64,000 nucleotides of DNA. Origin: Bombus terrestris (Eukaryota > Arthropoda > Insecta > Hymenoptera > Apidae). This document shows positions 27,520 through 41,400 of the stretch, in pieces (the first letter of the stretch is position 1; the number at the start of each line of letters is the position of its first letter). The stretch covers positions 62,001-126,000 of the forward strand of contig NW_025963652.1 of assembly GCF_910591885.1 (NCBI RefSeq), in the 5' to 3' direction. The notes beneath the pieces are model-generated. The model did not search any database and had not been told where the DNA came from. It saw nothing but the letters and a program-made list of their open reading frames with translations. A program made the translations under genes and the position numbers.

Positions 27520-30500
27520 GTCCCACGTTGTCCCACGTTGTCCCACGTTGTCCCACGTTGTCCCACGGTGTCCAACGATGTCCAACGGTGTCCCACGTTG
27601 TCCAACGGTGTCCCACGTTGTCCCACGTTGTCCCACGTTGTCCCACGTTGTCCCACGTTGTCCCACGTTGTCCCACGTTGTCCCACGTTGTCCCACGTTG
27701 TCCCACGTTGTCCCACGTTGTCCCACGTTGTCCCACGGTGTCCAACGATGTCCAACGGTGTCCAACGGTGTCCCACGGTGTCCAACGGTGTCCCACGTTG
27801 TCCCACGTTGTCCCACGTTGTCCCACGTTGTCCCACGTTGTCCAACGATGTCCAACGGTGTCCCACGTTGTCCCACGTTGTTCCATGGTTTCCCACGTTG
27901 TCCCACGTTGTCCCACGTTGTCCCACGTTGTCCCACGTTGTCCCACGGTGTCCCACGGTGTCCCACGATGTCCAACGGTGTCCCACGTTGTCCCACGTTG
28001 TCCCACGTTGTCCCACGTTGTCCCACGTTGTCCCACGATGTCCCACGTTGTCCCACGTTGTCCCACGTTGTCCCACGTTGTCCCACGTTGTCCCACGTTG
28101 TCCCACGTTGTCCCACGTTGTCCCACGTGGTCCCACGTTGTCCCACGTTGTCCCACGGTGTCCAACGATGTCCAACGGTGTCCCACGTTGTCCAACGGTG
28201 TCCCACGGTGTCCAACGGTGTCCCACGTTGTCCCACGTTGTCCCACGTTGTCCCACGTTGTCCCACGTTGTCCCACGTTGTCCCACGTTGTCCAACGGTG
28301 TCCAACGGTGTCCCACGTTGTCCAACGGTGTCCAACGGTGTCCCACGTTGTCCCACGTTGTCCCACGTTGTCCCACGGTGTCCAACGATGTCCAACGGTG
28401 TCCCACGTTGTCCCACGTTGTCCCACGTTGTCCCACGTTGTCCCACGTTGTCCCACGTTGTCCCACGTTGTCCCACGTGGTCCCACGTTGTCCCACGTTG
28501 TCCCACTTTGTCCCACGGTGTCCAACGGAGTCCAACGATGTCCCACGTTGTCCCACGTTGTCCCACGTTGTTCCATGGTTTCCCACGTTGTCCCACGTTG
28601 TCCCACGTTGTCCCACGGTGTCCCACGATGTCCAACGGTGTCCAACGGTGTCCAACGGTGTCCAACGGTGTCCCACGTTGTCCCACGTTGTCCCACGTTG
28701 TCCCACGGTGTCCAACGATGTCCAACGGTGTCCCACGTTGTCCCACGGTGTCCAACGATGTCCAACGGTGTCCCACGTTGTCCAACGGTGTCCCACGTTG
28801 TCCCACGTTGTCCCACGTTGTCCCACGTTGTCCCACGATGTCCCACGTTGTCCCACGTTGTCCCACGTTGTCCCACGTTGTCCCACGTTGTCCCACGTTG
28901 TTCCACGTTGTCCCACGTTGTCCCACGTTGTCCCACGTTGTCCCACGGTGTCCAACGATGTCCAACGGTGTCCAACGGTGTCCCACGGTGTCCAACGGTG
29001 TCCCACGTTGTCCCACGTTGTCCCACGTTGTCCCACGTTGTCCCACGTTGTCCCACGTTGTCCCACGTTGTCCAACGGTGTCCAACGGTGTCCCACGTTG
29101 TCCAACGGTGTCCAACGGTGTCCCACGTTGTCCCACGTTGTCCCACGTTGTCCCACGGTGTCCAACGATGTCCAACGGTGTCCCACGTTGTCCCACGTTG
29201 TCCCACGTTGTCCCACGTTGTCCCACGTTGTCCCACGTTGTCCCACGGTGTCCAACGATGTCCAACGGTGTCCAACGGTGTCCAACGGTGTCCAACGGTG
29301 TCCCACGTTGTCCCACGTTGTCCCACGTTGTCCCACGGTGTCCAACGATGTCCAACGGTGTCCCACGTTGTCCCACGTTGTCCCACGTTGTCCCACGTTG
29401 TCCCACGTTGTCCCACGATGTCCCACGTTGTCCCACGTTGTCCCACGTTGTCCCACGTTGTCCCACGTTGTCCCACGTTGTCCCACGTTGTCCCACGTTG
29501 TCCCACGTTGTCCCACGTTGTCCCACGTTGTCCCACGTTGTCCCACTTTGTCCCACGTTGTCCCACGTTGTCCCACGTTGTCCCACGTTGTCCCACGTTG
29601 TCCCACGTTGTCCCACGGTGTCCAACGGTGTCCAACGATGTCCCACGTTGTCCCACGTTGTCCCACGTTGTCCCACGTTGTCCCACGATGTCCCACGTTG
29701 TCCCACGTTGTCCCACGTTGTCCCACGTTGTCCCACGTTGTCCCACGTTGTCCCACGTTGTCCCACGTTGTCCCACGTTGTCCCACGTTGTCCCACGGTG
29801 TCCAACGATGTCCAACGGTGTCCAGCGATGTCCAACGGTGTCCCACGTTGTCCCACGTTTTCCCACGTTGTCCCACGTTGTCCCACGTTGTCCCACGTTG
29901 TCCCACGTTGTCCAACGATGTCCAACGGTGTCCCACGTTGTCCCACGTTGTTCCATGGTTTCCCACGTTGTCCCACGTTGTCCCACGTTGTCCCACGTTG
30001 TCCCACGGTGTCCCACGGTGTCCAACGATGTCCAACGGTGTCCCACGTTGTCCCACGTTGTCCCACGGTGTCCAACGATGTCCAACGGTGTCCAACGGTG
30101 TCCCACGGTGTCCAACGGTGTCCCACGTTGTCCCACGTTGTCCCACGTTGTCCCACGTTGTCCCACGTTGTCCCACGTTGTCCCACGTTGTCCCACGTTG
30201 TCCAACGATGTCCAACGGTGTCCCACGTTGTCCCACGTTGTTCCATGGTTTCCCACGTTGTCCCACGTTGTCCCACGTTGTCCCACGGTGTCCAACGATG
30301 TCCAACGGTGTCCAACGGTGTCCAACGGTGTCCAACGGTGTCCCACGTTGTCCCACGTTGTCCCACGTTGTCCCACGGTGTCCAACGATGTCCAACGGTG
30401 TCCCACGTTGTCCCACGTTGTCCCACGTTGTCCCACGTTGTCCCACGTTGTCCCACGGTGTCCCACGTTGTCCCACGTTGTCCCACGTTGTCCCACGTTG

Positions 30501-32029
30501 TCCCACGTTGTCCCACGTTGTCCCACGTTGTCCCACGTTGTCCCACGTTGTCCCACGTTGTCCCACGTTGTCCCACTTTGTCCCACGTTGTCCCACGTTG
30601 TCCCACGTTGTCCCACGTTGTCCCACGTTGTACCACGTTGTCCCACGGTGTCCAACGGTGTCCAACGATGTCCCACGTTGTCCCACGTTGTCCCACGTTG
30701 TCCCACGTTGTCCCACGATGTCCCACGTTGTCCCACGTTGTCCCACGTTGTCCCACGTTGTCCCACGTTGTCCCACGTTGTCCCACGTTGTCCCACGTTG
30801 TCCCACGTTGTCCCACGTTGTCCCACGGTGTCCAACGATGTCCAACGGTGTCCAGCGATGTCCAACGGTGTCCCACGTTGTCCCCCGTTTTCCCACGTTG
30901 TCCCACGTTGTCCCACGTTGTCCCACGTTGTCCCACGTTGTCCCACGTTGTCCCACGTTGTCCCACGTTGTCCCACGTTGTCCCACGTTGTCCCACGTTG
31001 TCCCACGGTGTCCAACGATGTCCAACGGTGTCCAGCGATGTCCAACGGTGTCCCACGTTGTCCCACGTTTTCCCACGTTGTCCCACGTTGTCCCACGTTG
31101 TCCCACGTTGTCCCACGTTGTCCAACGATGTCCAACGGTGTCCCACGTTGTCCCACGTTGTCCCACGGTGTCCCACGGTGTCCAACGATGTCCAACGGTG
31201 TCCCACGTTGTCCCACGTTGTCCCACGTTGTCCCACGTTGTCCCACGTTGTCCCACGATGTCCCACGTTGTCACACGTTGTCCCACGTTGTCCCACGTTG
31301 TCCCACGTTGTCCCACGTTGTCCCACGTTGTCCCACGTTGTCCCACGTTGTCCCACGTTGTCCCACGTTGTCCCACGTTGTCCCACGTTGTCCCACGGTG
31401 TCCAACGATGTCCAACGGTGTCCCACGTTGTCCAACGGTGTCCCACGTTGTCCCACGTTGTCCCACGTTGTCCCACGGTGTCCCACGATGTCCCACGTTG
31501 TCCCACGTTGTCCCACGTTGTCCCACGTTGTCCCACGTTGTCCCACGTTGTCCCACGGTGTCCAACGATGTCCAACGGTGTCCAGCGATGTCGAACGGTG
31601 TCCCACGTTGTCCCACGTTGTCCCACGTTGTCCCACGTTGTCCCACGTTGTCCCACGTTGTCCCACGTTGTCCCACGTTGTCCCACGGTGTCCCACGTTG
31701 TCCCACGTTGTCCCACGTTGTCCCACGTTGTCCCACGTTGTCCCACGGTGTCCAACGATGTCCAACGGTGTCCAACGATGTCCCACGTTGTCCCACGTTG
31801 TCCCACGTTGTCCCACGTTGTCCCACGATGTCCCACGTTGTCCCACGTTGTCCCACGGTGTCCAACGATGTCCAACGGTGTCCAACGGTGTCCCACGGTG
31901 TCCAACGGTGTCCCACGTTGTCCCACGTTGTCCCACGTTGTCCCACGTTGTCCCACGTTGTCCCACGATGTCCCACGTTGTCCCACGTTGTCCCACGTTG
32001 TCCCACGTTGTCCCACGTTGTCCCACGTT

Positions 32030-32279
32030 GTCCCACGGTGTCCAACGATGTCCAACGGTGTCCAACGGTGTCCAACGGTGTCCAACGATGTCCAACGATG
32101 TCCAACGATGTCCAACGGTGTCCAACGATGTCCAACGATGTCCAACGGTGTCCCACGATGTCCAACGATGTCCAACGATGTCCAACGGTGTCCAACGATG
32201 TCCAACGGTGTCCAACGATGTCCAACGATGTCCAACGGTGTCCCACGATGTCCAACGATGTCCAACGATGTCCAACGGT
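32030..32279 (+). repeat. 250-bp variant-only block, copy 3
   Basis: Same unit order as copy 1. It ends about 330 bp before the indel cluster that starts at 32,610. Confidence 0.93.
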
Positions 32280-32609
32280 GTCCCACGTTGTCCCACGTTG
32301 TCCCACGTTGTCCCACGTTTTCCCACGTTGTCCCACGGTGTCCAACGATGTCCAACGGTGTCCAACGGTGTCCCACGGTGTCCAACGGTGTCCCACGTTG
32401 TCCCACGTTGTCCCACGTTGTCCCACGTTGTCCCACGTTGTCCCACGTTGTCCAACGATGTCCAACGGTGTCCCACGTTGTCCCACGTTGTTCCATGGTT
32501 TCCCACGTTGTCCCACGTTGTCCCACGTTGTCCCACGTTGTCCCACGTTGTCCCACGGTGTCCCACGGTGTCCAACGATGTCCAACGGTGTCCCACGTTG
32601 TCCCACGTT

Positions 32610-33019
32610 GTCCCACGTTTGTCCCACGTTGGTCCCACGTTGTCCCACGGTGTCCCACGTTGTCCCACGTTGTCCCACGTTGTCCCACGTTGTCCCACGT
32701 GTCCCACGTTGTCCCACGTGTCCCACGTTGTCCACGTGGTGTCCCACGTTGTCCACGGTGTCCAACGGTGTCCACGTGTCCCAACGGTGGGTCCCACGTT
32801 GTCCCACGTTGTCCAACGTTGTCCCACGTTGTCCCACGTTGTCCCACGTTGTCCAACGATGTCCAACGGTGTCCCACGTTGTCCCACGTTGTTCCATGGT
32901 TCCCACGTTGTCCCACGTTGTCCCACGTTGTCCCACGGTGTCCAACGATGTCCAACGGTGTCCAACGGTGTCCAACGGTGTCCAACGGTGTCCCACGTTG
33001 TCCACGTTGTCCCACGTTG
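32610..33019 (+). repeat. Cluster of length-changed units
   Basis: About eleven units of 8, 9, 11 or 13 bp fall within 410 bp: extra T at 32,620, extra G near 32,631, 9-mers near 32,692, 32,711, 32,751, 32,901 and 33,000, an 8-mer at 32,770, an 11-mer at 32,730, a 13-mer at 32,778 and an 11-mer at 33,009. The signed changes sum to zero, so register is the same on both sides. Most changes lengthen or shorten runs of C, G or T. An unpolished or patched assembly segment is the simplest reading; a true degenerate patch is possible. Confidence 0.9.
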
Positions 33020-33110
33020 GTCCCACGGTGTCCAACGATGTCCAACGGTGTCCCACGTTGTCCCACGTTGTCCCACGTTGTCCCACGTTGTCCCACGTTG
33101 TCCCACGGTG

Positions 33111-33740
33111 TCCCACGTTGTCCCACGTTGTCCCACGTTGTCCCACGTTGTCCCACGTTGTCCCACGTTGTCCCACGTTGTCCCACGTTGTCCCACGTTG
33201 TCCCACGTTGTCCCACGTTGTCCCACGTTGTCCCACGTTGTCCCACGTTGTCCCACGTTGTCCCACGTTGTCCCACGTTGTCCCACGTTGTCCCACGTTG
33301 TCCCACGGTGTCCAACGGTGTCCAACGATGTCCCACGTTGTCCCACGTTGTCCCACGTTGTCCCACGTTGTCCCACGATGTCCCACGTTGTCCCACGTTG
33401 TCCCACGTTGTCCCACGTTGTCCCACGTTGTCCCACGTTGTCCCACGTTGTCCCACGTTGTCCCACGTTGTCCCACGTTGTCCCACGGTGTCCAACGATG
33501 TCCAACGGTGTCCAGCGATGTCCAACGGTGTCCCACGTTGTCCCACGTTTTCCCACGTTGTCCCACGTTGTCCCACGGTGTCCAACGATGTCCAGCGATG
33601 TCCAACGGTGTCCCACGTTGTCCCACGTTATTCCATGGTTTCCCACGTTGTCCCACGTTGTCCCACGTTGTCCCACGGTGTCCAACGATGTCCAACGGTG
33701 TCCAACGGTGTCCAACGGTGTCCAACGGTGTCCCACGTTG
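33111..33740 (+). repeat. Duplicated segment, pair at 41,401-42,030
   Basis: This 630-bp stretch matches 41,401-42,030 at an offset of 8,290 bp. Both start with a run of about nineteen consensus units and both carry the rare G-to-A change making CGTTATTCC just before CCATGG (33,628-33,630 and 41,918-41,920). Confidence 0.88.
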
Positions 33741-35209
33741 TCCCACGGTGTCCCACGCGGTCCCACGTTGTCCCACGTTGTCCCACGATGTCCCACGTTG
33801 TCCCACGTTGTCCCACGTTGTCCCACGGTGTCCAACGATGTCCAACGGTGTCCCACGTTGTCCAACGGTGTCCCACGTTGTCCCACGTTGTCCCACGTTG
33901 TCCCACGTTGTCCCACGATGTCCCACGTTGTCCCACGTTGTCCCACGTTGTCCCACGTTGTCCCACGTTGTCCCACGTTGTCCCACGTTGTCCCACGTTG
34001 TCCCACGTTGTCCCACGTTGTCCCACGTTGTCCCACGGTGTCCAACGATGTCCAACGGTGTCCAACGGTGTCCCACGGTGTCCAACGGTGTCCCACGTTG
34101 TCCCACGTTGTCCCACGTTGTCCCACGTTGTCCCACGTTGTCCCACGTTGTCCAACGATGTCCAACGGTGTCCCACGTTGTCCCACGTTGTTCCATGGTT
34201 TCCCACGTTGTCCCACGTTGTCCCACGTTGTCCCACGGTGTCCAACGATGTCCAACGGTGTCCAACGGTGTCCAACGGTGTCCAACGGTGTCCCACGTTG
34301 TCCCACGTTGTCCCACGTTGTCCCACGGTGTCCAACGATGTCCAACGGTGTCCCACGTTGTCCCACGTTGTCCCACGTTGTCCCACGTTGTCCCACGTTG
34401 TCCCACGATGTCCCACGTTGTCCCACGTTGTCCCACATTGTCCCACGTTGTCCCACGTTGTCCCACGTTGTCCCACGTTGTCCCACGTTGTCCCACGTTG
34501 TCCCACGTTGTCCCACGTTGTCCCACGTTGTCCCACGTTGTCCCACGTTGTCCCACGTTGTCCCACGTTGTCCCACGTTGTCCCACGGTGTCCAACGGTG
34601 TCCAACGATGTCCCACGTTGTCCCACGTTGTCCCACGTTGTCCCACGTTGTCCCACGATGTCCCACGTTGTCCCACGTTGTCCCACGTTGTCCCACGTTG
34701 TCCCACGTTGTCCCACGTTGTCCCACGTTGTCCCACGTTGTCCCACGTTGTCCCACGGTGTCCAACGATGTCCAACGGTGTCCAGCGATGTCCAACGGTG
34801 TCCCACGTTGTCCCACGTTTTCCCACGTTGTCCCACGTTGTCCCACGGTGTCCAACGATGTCCAACGATGTCCAACGGTGTCCCACGTTGTCCCACGTTG
34901 TTCCATGGTTTCCCACGTTGTCCCACGTTGTCCCACGTTGTCCCACGGTGTCCAACGATGTCCAACGGTGTCCAACGGTGTCCAACGATGTCCAACGGTG
35001 TCCCACGTTGTCCCACGTTGTTCCATGGTTTCCCACGTTGTCCCACGTTGTCCCACGTTGTCCCACGGTGTCCAACGATGTCCAACGATGTCCAACGGTG
35101 TCCCACGTTGTCCCACGTTGTTCCATGGTTTCCCACGTTGTCCCACGTTGTCCCACGTTGTCCCACGTTGTCCCACGTTGTCCCACGTTGTCCCACGTTG
35201 TCCCACGTT

Positions 35210-35419
35210 GTCCCACGGTGTCCAACGATGTCCAACGGTGTCCAACGGTGTCCAACGGTGTCCAACGATGTCCAACGATGTCCAACGATGTCCAACGGTG
35301 TCCAACGATGTCCAACGATGTCCAACGGTGTCCCACGATGTCCAACGATGTCCAACGATGTCCAAAGATGTCCAACGATGTCCAACGGTGTCCAACGATG
35401 TCCAACGATGTCCAACGGT
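35210..35419 (+). repeat. 210-bp rearranged form of the variant block
   Basis: Twenty-one non-consensus units that follow the block at first and then diverge. It includes a private GTCCAAAGAT unit near 35,360 that loses its CpG. Confidence 0.85.
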
Positions 35420-38400
35420 GTCCCACGTTGTCCCACGTTGTTCCATGGTTTCCCACGTTGTCCCACGTTGTCCCACGTTGTCCCACGGTGTCCAACGATG
35501 TCCAACGGTGTCCCACGTTGTCCCACGATGTCCCACGTTGTCCCACGTTGTCCCACGTTGTCCCACGTTGTCCCACGTTGTCCCACGTTGTCCCACGTTG
35601 TCCCACGTTGTCCCACGTTGTCCCACGTTGTCCCACGGTGTCCCACGGTGTCCAACGATGTCCAACGGTGTCCAGCGATGTCCAACGGTGTCCCACGTTG
35701 TCCCACGTTTTCCCACGTTGTCCCACGTTGTCCCACGGTGTCCAACGATGTCCAGCGATGTCCAACGGTGTCCCACGTTGTCCCACGTTGTTCCATGGTT
35801 TCCCACGTTGTCCCACGTTGTCCCACGTTGTCCCACGGTGTCCAACGATGTCCAACGGTGTCCAACGGTGTCCAACGGTGTCCAACGGTGTCCCACGTTG
35901 TCCCACGTTGTCCCACGTTGTCCCACGTTGTCCCACGTTGTCCCACGATGTCCCACGTTGTCCCACGTTGTCCCACGTTGTCCCACGGTGTCCAACGATG
36001 TCCAACGGTGTCCCACGTTGTCCAACGGTGTCCCACGTTGTCCCACGTTGTCCCACGTTGTCCCACGTTGTCCCACGGTGTCCCACGTTGTCCCACGTTG
36101 TCCCACGTTGTCCCACGTTGTCCCACGTTGTCCCACGTTGTCCCACGTTGTCCCACGTTGTCCCACGTTGTCCCACGTTGTCCCACGTTGTCCCACGGTG
36201 TCCAACGATGTCCAACGGTGTCCAACGGTGTCCCACGGTGTCCAACGGTGTCCCACGTTGTCCCACGTTGTCCCACGTTGTCCCACGTTGTCCCACGATG
36301 TCCCACGTTGTCCCACGTTGTCCCACGTTGTCCCACGTTGTCCCACGTTGTCCCACGTTGTCCCACGTTGTCCCACGTTGTCCCACGTTGTCCCACGGTG
36401 TCCAACGATGTCCAACGGTGTCCAGCGATGTCCAACGGTGTCCCACGTTGTCCCACGTTTTCCCACGTTGTCCCACGTTGTCCCACGGTGTCCAACGATG
36501 TCCAACGATGTCCAACGGTGTCCCACGTTGTCCCACGTTGTTCCATGGTTTCCCACGTTGTCCCACGTTGTCCCACGTTGTCCCACGGTGTCCAACGATG
36601 TCCAACGATGTCCAACGGTGTCCAACGGTGTCCAACGGTGTCCAACGGTGTCCCACGGTGTCCCACGTTGTCCCACGGTGTCCAACGATGTCCAACGGTG
36701 TCCCACGTTGTCCCACGTTGTCCCACGTTGTCCCACGTTGTCCCACGTTGTCCCACGATGTCCCACGTTGTCCCACGTTGTCCCACGATGTCCCACGTTG
36801 TCCCACGTTGTCCCGCGTTGTCCCACGTTGTCCCACGTTGTCCCACGTTGTCCCACGTTGTCCCACGTTGTCCCACGTTGTCCCACGTTGTCCCACGTTG
36901 TCCCACGTTGTCCCACGGTGTCCAACGATGTCCAACGGTGTCCAACGGTGTCCCACGGTGTCCAACGGTGTCCCACGTTGTCCCACGTTGTCCCACGTTG
37001 TCCCACGTTGTCCCACGTTGTCCCACGTTGTCCCACGTTGTCCAACGATGTCCAACGGTGTCCCACGTTGTCCCACGTTGTTCCATGGTTTCCCACGTTG
37101 TCCCACGTTGTCCCACGTTGTCCCACGGTGTCCAACGATGTCCAACGGTGTCCAACGGTGTCCAACGGTGTCCAACGGTGTCCCACGTTGTCCCACGTTG
37201 TCCCACGTTGTCCCACGGTGTCCAACGATGTCCAACGGTGTCCCACGTTGTCCCACGTTGTCCCACGTTGTCCCACGTTGTCCCACGTTGTCCCACGATG
37301 TCCCACGTTGTCCCACGTTGTCCCACGTTGTCCCACGTTGTCCCACGTTGTCCCACGTTGTCCCACGTTGTCCCACGTTGTCCCACGTTGTCCCACGTTG
37401 TCCCACGTTGTCCCACTTTGTCCCACGTTGTCCCACGTTGTCCCACGTTGTCCCACGTTGTCCCACGTTGTCCCACGTTGTCCCACGGTGTCCAACGGTG
37501 TCCAACGGTGTCCCACGTTGTCCCACGTTGTCCCACGTTGTCCCACGTTGTCCCACGATGTCCCACGTTGTCCCACGTTGTCCCACGTTGTCCCACGTTG
37601 TCCCACGTTGTCCCACGTTGTCCCACGTTGTCCCACGTTGTCCCACGTTGTCCCACGTTGTCCCACGGTGTCCAACGATGTCCAACGGTGTCCAGCGATG
37701 TCCAACGGTGTCCCACGTTGTCCCACGTTGTCCCACGTTGTCCCACGTTGTCCCACGTTGTCCCACGTTGTCCCACGTTGTCCAACGATGTCCAACGGTG
37801 TCCCACGTTGTCCCACGTTGTCCCACGTTGTCCCACGTTGTCCCACGGTGTCCCACGGTGTCCAACGATGTCCAACGGTGTCCCACGTTGTCCCACGTTG
37901 TCCCACGTTGTCCCACGTTGTCCCACGTTGTCCCACGATGTCCCACGTTGTCCCACGTTGTCCCACGTTGTCCCACGTTGTCCCACGTTGTCCCACGTTG
38001 TCCCACGTTGTCCCACGTTGTCCCACGTTGTCCCACGTTGTCCCACGTGGTCCCACGTTGTCCCACGTTGTCCCACGGTGTCCAACGATGTCCAACGGTG
38101 TCCCACGTTGTCCAACGGTGTCCCACGTTGTCCCACGTTGTCCCACGTTGTCCCACGTTGTCCCACGATGTCCCACGTTGTCCCACGTTGTCCCACGTTG
38201 TCCCACGTTGTCCCACGTTGTCCCACGTTGTCCCACGGTGTCCAACGATGTCCAACGGTGTCCAGCGATGTCCAACGGTGTCCCACGTTGTCCCACGTTG
38301 TCCCACGTTGTCCCACGTTGTCCCACGTTGTCCCACGTTGTCCCACGTTGTCCCACGTTGTCCCACGTTGTCCCACGTTGTCCCACGTTGTCCCACGTTG

Positions 38401-38709
38401 TCCCACGTTGTCCCACGTTGTCCCACGGTGTCCAACGATGTCCAACGGTGTCCAACGATGTCCCACGTTGTCCCACGTTGTCCCACGTTGTCCCACGTTG
38501 TCCCACGATGTCCCACGTTGTCCCACGTTGTCCCACGGTGTCCAACGATGTCCAACGGTGTCCAACGGTGTCCCACGGTGTCCAACGGTGTCCCACGTTG
38601 TCCCACGTTGTCCCACGTTGTCCCACGTTGTCCCACGTTGTCCCACGATGTCCCACGTTGTCCCACGTTGTCCCACGTTGTCCCACGTTGTCCCACGTTG
38701 TCCCACGTT

Positions 38710-38959
38710 GTCCCACGGTGTCCAACGATGTCCAACGGTGTCCAACGGTGTCCAACGGTGTCCAACGATGTCCAACGATGTCCAACGATGTCCAACGGTG
38801 TCCAACGATGTCCAACGATGTCCAACGGTGTCCCACGATGTCCAACGATGTCCAACGATGTCCAACGGTGTCCAACGATGTCCAACGGTGTCCAACGATG
38901 TCCAACGATGTCCAACGGTGTCCCACGATGTCCAACGATGTCCAACGATGTCCAACGGT
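38710..38959 (+). repeat. 250-bp variant-only block, copy 4
   Basis: Same unit order as copy 1; it lies inside the first copy of the 1,440-bp-offset duplication. Confidence 0.93.
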
Positions 38960-40149
38960 GTCCCACGTTGTCCCACGTTGTCCCACGTTGTCCCACGTTT
39001 TCCCACGTTGTCCCACGGTGTCCAACGATGTCCAACGGTGTCCAACGGTGTCCCACGGTGTCCAACGGTGTCCCACGTTGTCCCACGTTGTCCCACGTTG
39101 TCCCACGTTGTCCCACGTTGTCCCACGTTGTCCAACGATGTCCAACGGTGTCCCACGTTGTCCCACGTTGTTCCATGGTTTCCCACGTTGTCCCACGTTG
39201 TCCCACGTTGTCCCACGTTGTCCCACGTTGTCCCACGGTGTCCCACGGTGTCCAACGATGTCCAACGGTGTCCCACGTTGTCCCACGTTGTCCCACGTTG
39301 TCCCACGTTGTCCCACGTTGTCCCACGTTGTCCCACGTTGTCCCACGTTGTCCCACGTTGTCCCACGTTGTCCCACGTTGTCCCACGATGTCCCACGTTG
39401 TCCCACGTTGTCCCACGTTGTCCCACGTTGTCCCACGTTGTCCCACGTTGTCCCACGGTGTCCAACGATGTCCAACGGTGTCCAACGGTGTCCAACGGTG
39501 TCCAACGATGTCCCACGGTGTCCAACGATGTCCAACGGTGTCCCACGTTGTCCAACGGTGTCCCACGTTGTCCCACGTTGTCCCACGTTGTCCCACGTTG
39601 TCCCACGATGTCCCACGTTGTCCCACGTTGTCCCACGTTGTCCCACGTTGTCCCACGTTGTCCCACGTTGTCCCACGGTGTCCAACGATGTCCAACGGTG
39701 TCCAGCGATGTCCAACGGTGTCCCACGTTGTCCCACGTTGTCCCACGTTGTCCCACGTTGTCCCACGTTGTCCCACGTTGTCCCACGTTGTCCCACGTTG
39801 TCCCACGTTGTCCCACGTTGTCCCACGTTGTCCCACGTTGTCCCACGTTGTCCCACGTTGTCCCACGGTGTCCAACGATGTCCAACGGTGTCCAACGATG
39901 TCCCACGTTGTCCCACGTTGTCCCACGTTGTCCCACGTTGTCCCACGATGTCCCACGTTGTCCCACGTTGTCCCACGGTGTCCAACGATGTCCAACGGTG
40001 TCCAACGGTGTCCCACGGTGTCCAACGGTGTCCCACGTTGTCCCACGTTGTCCCACGTTGTCCCACGTTGTCCCACGTTGTCCCACGATGTCCCACGTTG
40101 TCCCACGTTGTCCCACGTTGTCCCACGTTGTCCCACGTTGTCCCACGTT

Positions 40150-40399
40150 GTCCCACGGTGTCCAACGATGTCCAACGGTGTCCAACGGTGTCCAACGGTG
40201 TCCAACGATGTCCAACGATGTCCAACGATGTCCAACGGTGTCCAACGATGTCCAACGATGTCCAACGGTGTCCCACGATGTCCAACGATGTCCAACGATG
40301 TCCAACGGTGTCCAACGATGTCCAACGGTGTCCAACGATGTCCAACGATGTCCAACGGTGTCCCACGATGTCCAACGATGTCCAACGATGTCCAACGGT
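40150..40399 (+). repeat. 250-bp variant-only block, copy 5
   Basis: Exactly 1,440 bp after copy 4 and identical to it. Confidence 0.93.
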
Positions 40400-41400
40400 G
40401 TCCCACGTTGTCCCACGTTGTCCCACGTTGTCCCATGTTTTCCCACGTTGTCCCACGGTGTCCAACGATGTCCAACGGTGTCCAACGGTGTCCCACGGTG
40501 TCCAACGGTGTCCCACGTTGTCCCACGTTGTCCCACGTTGTCCCACGTTGTCCCACGTTGTCCCACGTTGTCCAACGATGTCCAACGGTGTCCCACGTTG
40601 TCCCACGTTGTTCCATGGTTTCCCACGTTGTCCCACGTTGTCCCACGTTGTCCCACGTTGTCCCACGTTGTCCCACGGTGTCCCACGGTGTCCAACGATG
40701 TCCAACGGTGTCCCACGTTGTCCCACGTTGTCCCACGTTGTCCCACGTTGTCCCACGTTGTCCCACGTTGTCCCACGTTGTCCCACGTTGTCCCACGTTG
40801 TCCCACGTGGTCCCACGTTGTCCCACGTTGTCCCACGGTGTCCAACGATGTCCAACGGTGTCCCACGTTGTCCAACGGTGTCCCACGTTGCCCCACGTTG
40901 TCCCACGTTGTCCCACGTTGTCCCACGATGTCCCACGTTGTCCCACGTTGTCCCACGTTGTCCCACGTTGTCCCACGTTGTCCCACGTTGTCCCACGTTG
41001 TCCCACGTTGTCCCACGTTGTCCCACGGTGTCCAACGATGTCCAACGGTGTCCAACGGTGTCCCACGGTGTCCAACGGTGTCCCACGTTGTCCCACGTTG
41101 TCCCACGTTGTCCCACGTTGTCCCACGTTGTCCCACGTTGTCCAACGATGTCCAACGGTGTCCCACGTTGTCCCACGTTGTTCCATGGTTTCCCACGTTG
41201 TCCCACGTTGTCCCACGTTGTCCCACGGTGTCCCACGATGTCCCACGGTGTCCAACGGTGTCCAACGGTGTCCAACGGTGTCCCACGTTGTCCCACGTTG
41301 TCCCACGTTGTCCCACGGTGTCCAACGATATCCAACGGTGTCCCACGTTGTCCCACGTTGTCCCACGTTGTCCCACGTTGTCCCACGTTGTCCCACGATG

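Larger units (their letters stand above)
38071..40800 (+). repeat. Tandem segmental duplication, 1,440-bp offset
   Basis: 38,071-39,360 and 39,511-40,800 agree unit for unit over 1,290 bp, each with one 250-bp variant block. The one difference I find is at 40,436, where ACG is ATG in the second copy. Related copies occur at 44,011-45,300 and, with a one-unit length change, 48,371-49,650. Confidence 0.9.

Noticed and set aside
32610..33019. Gene or unique insertion at the irregular patch
   Set aside because: Every piece is still a recognisable decamer with small length changes; no foreign sequence is present.
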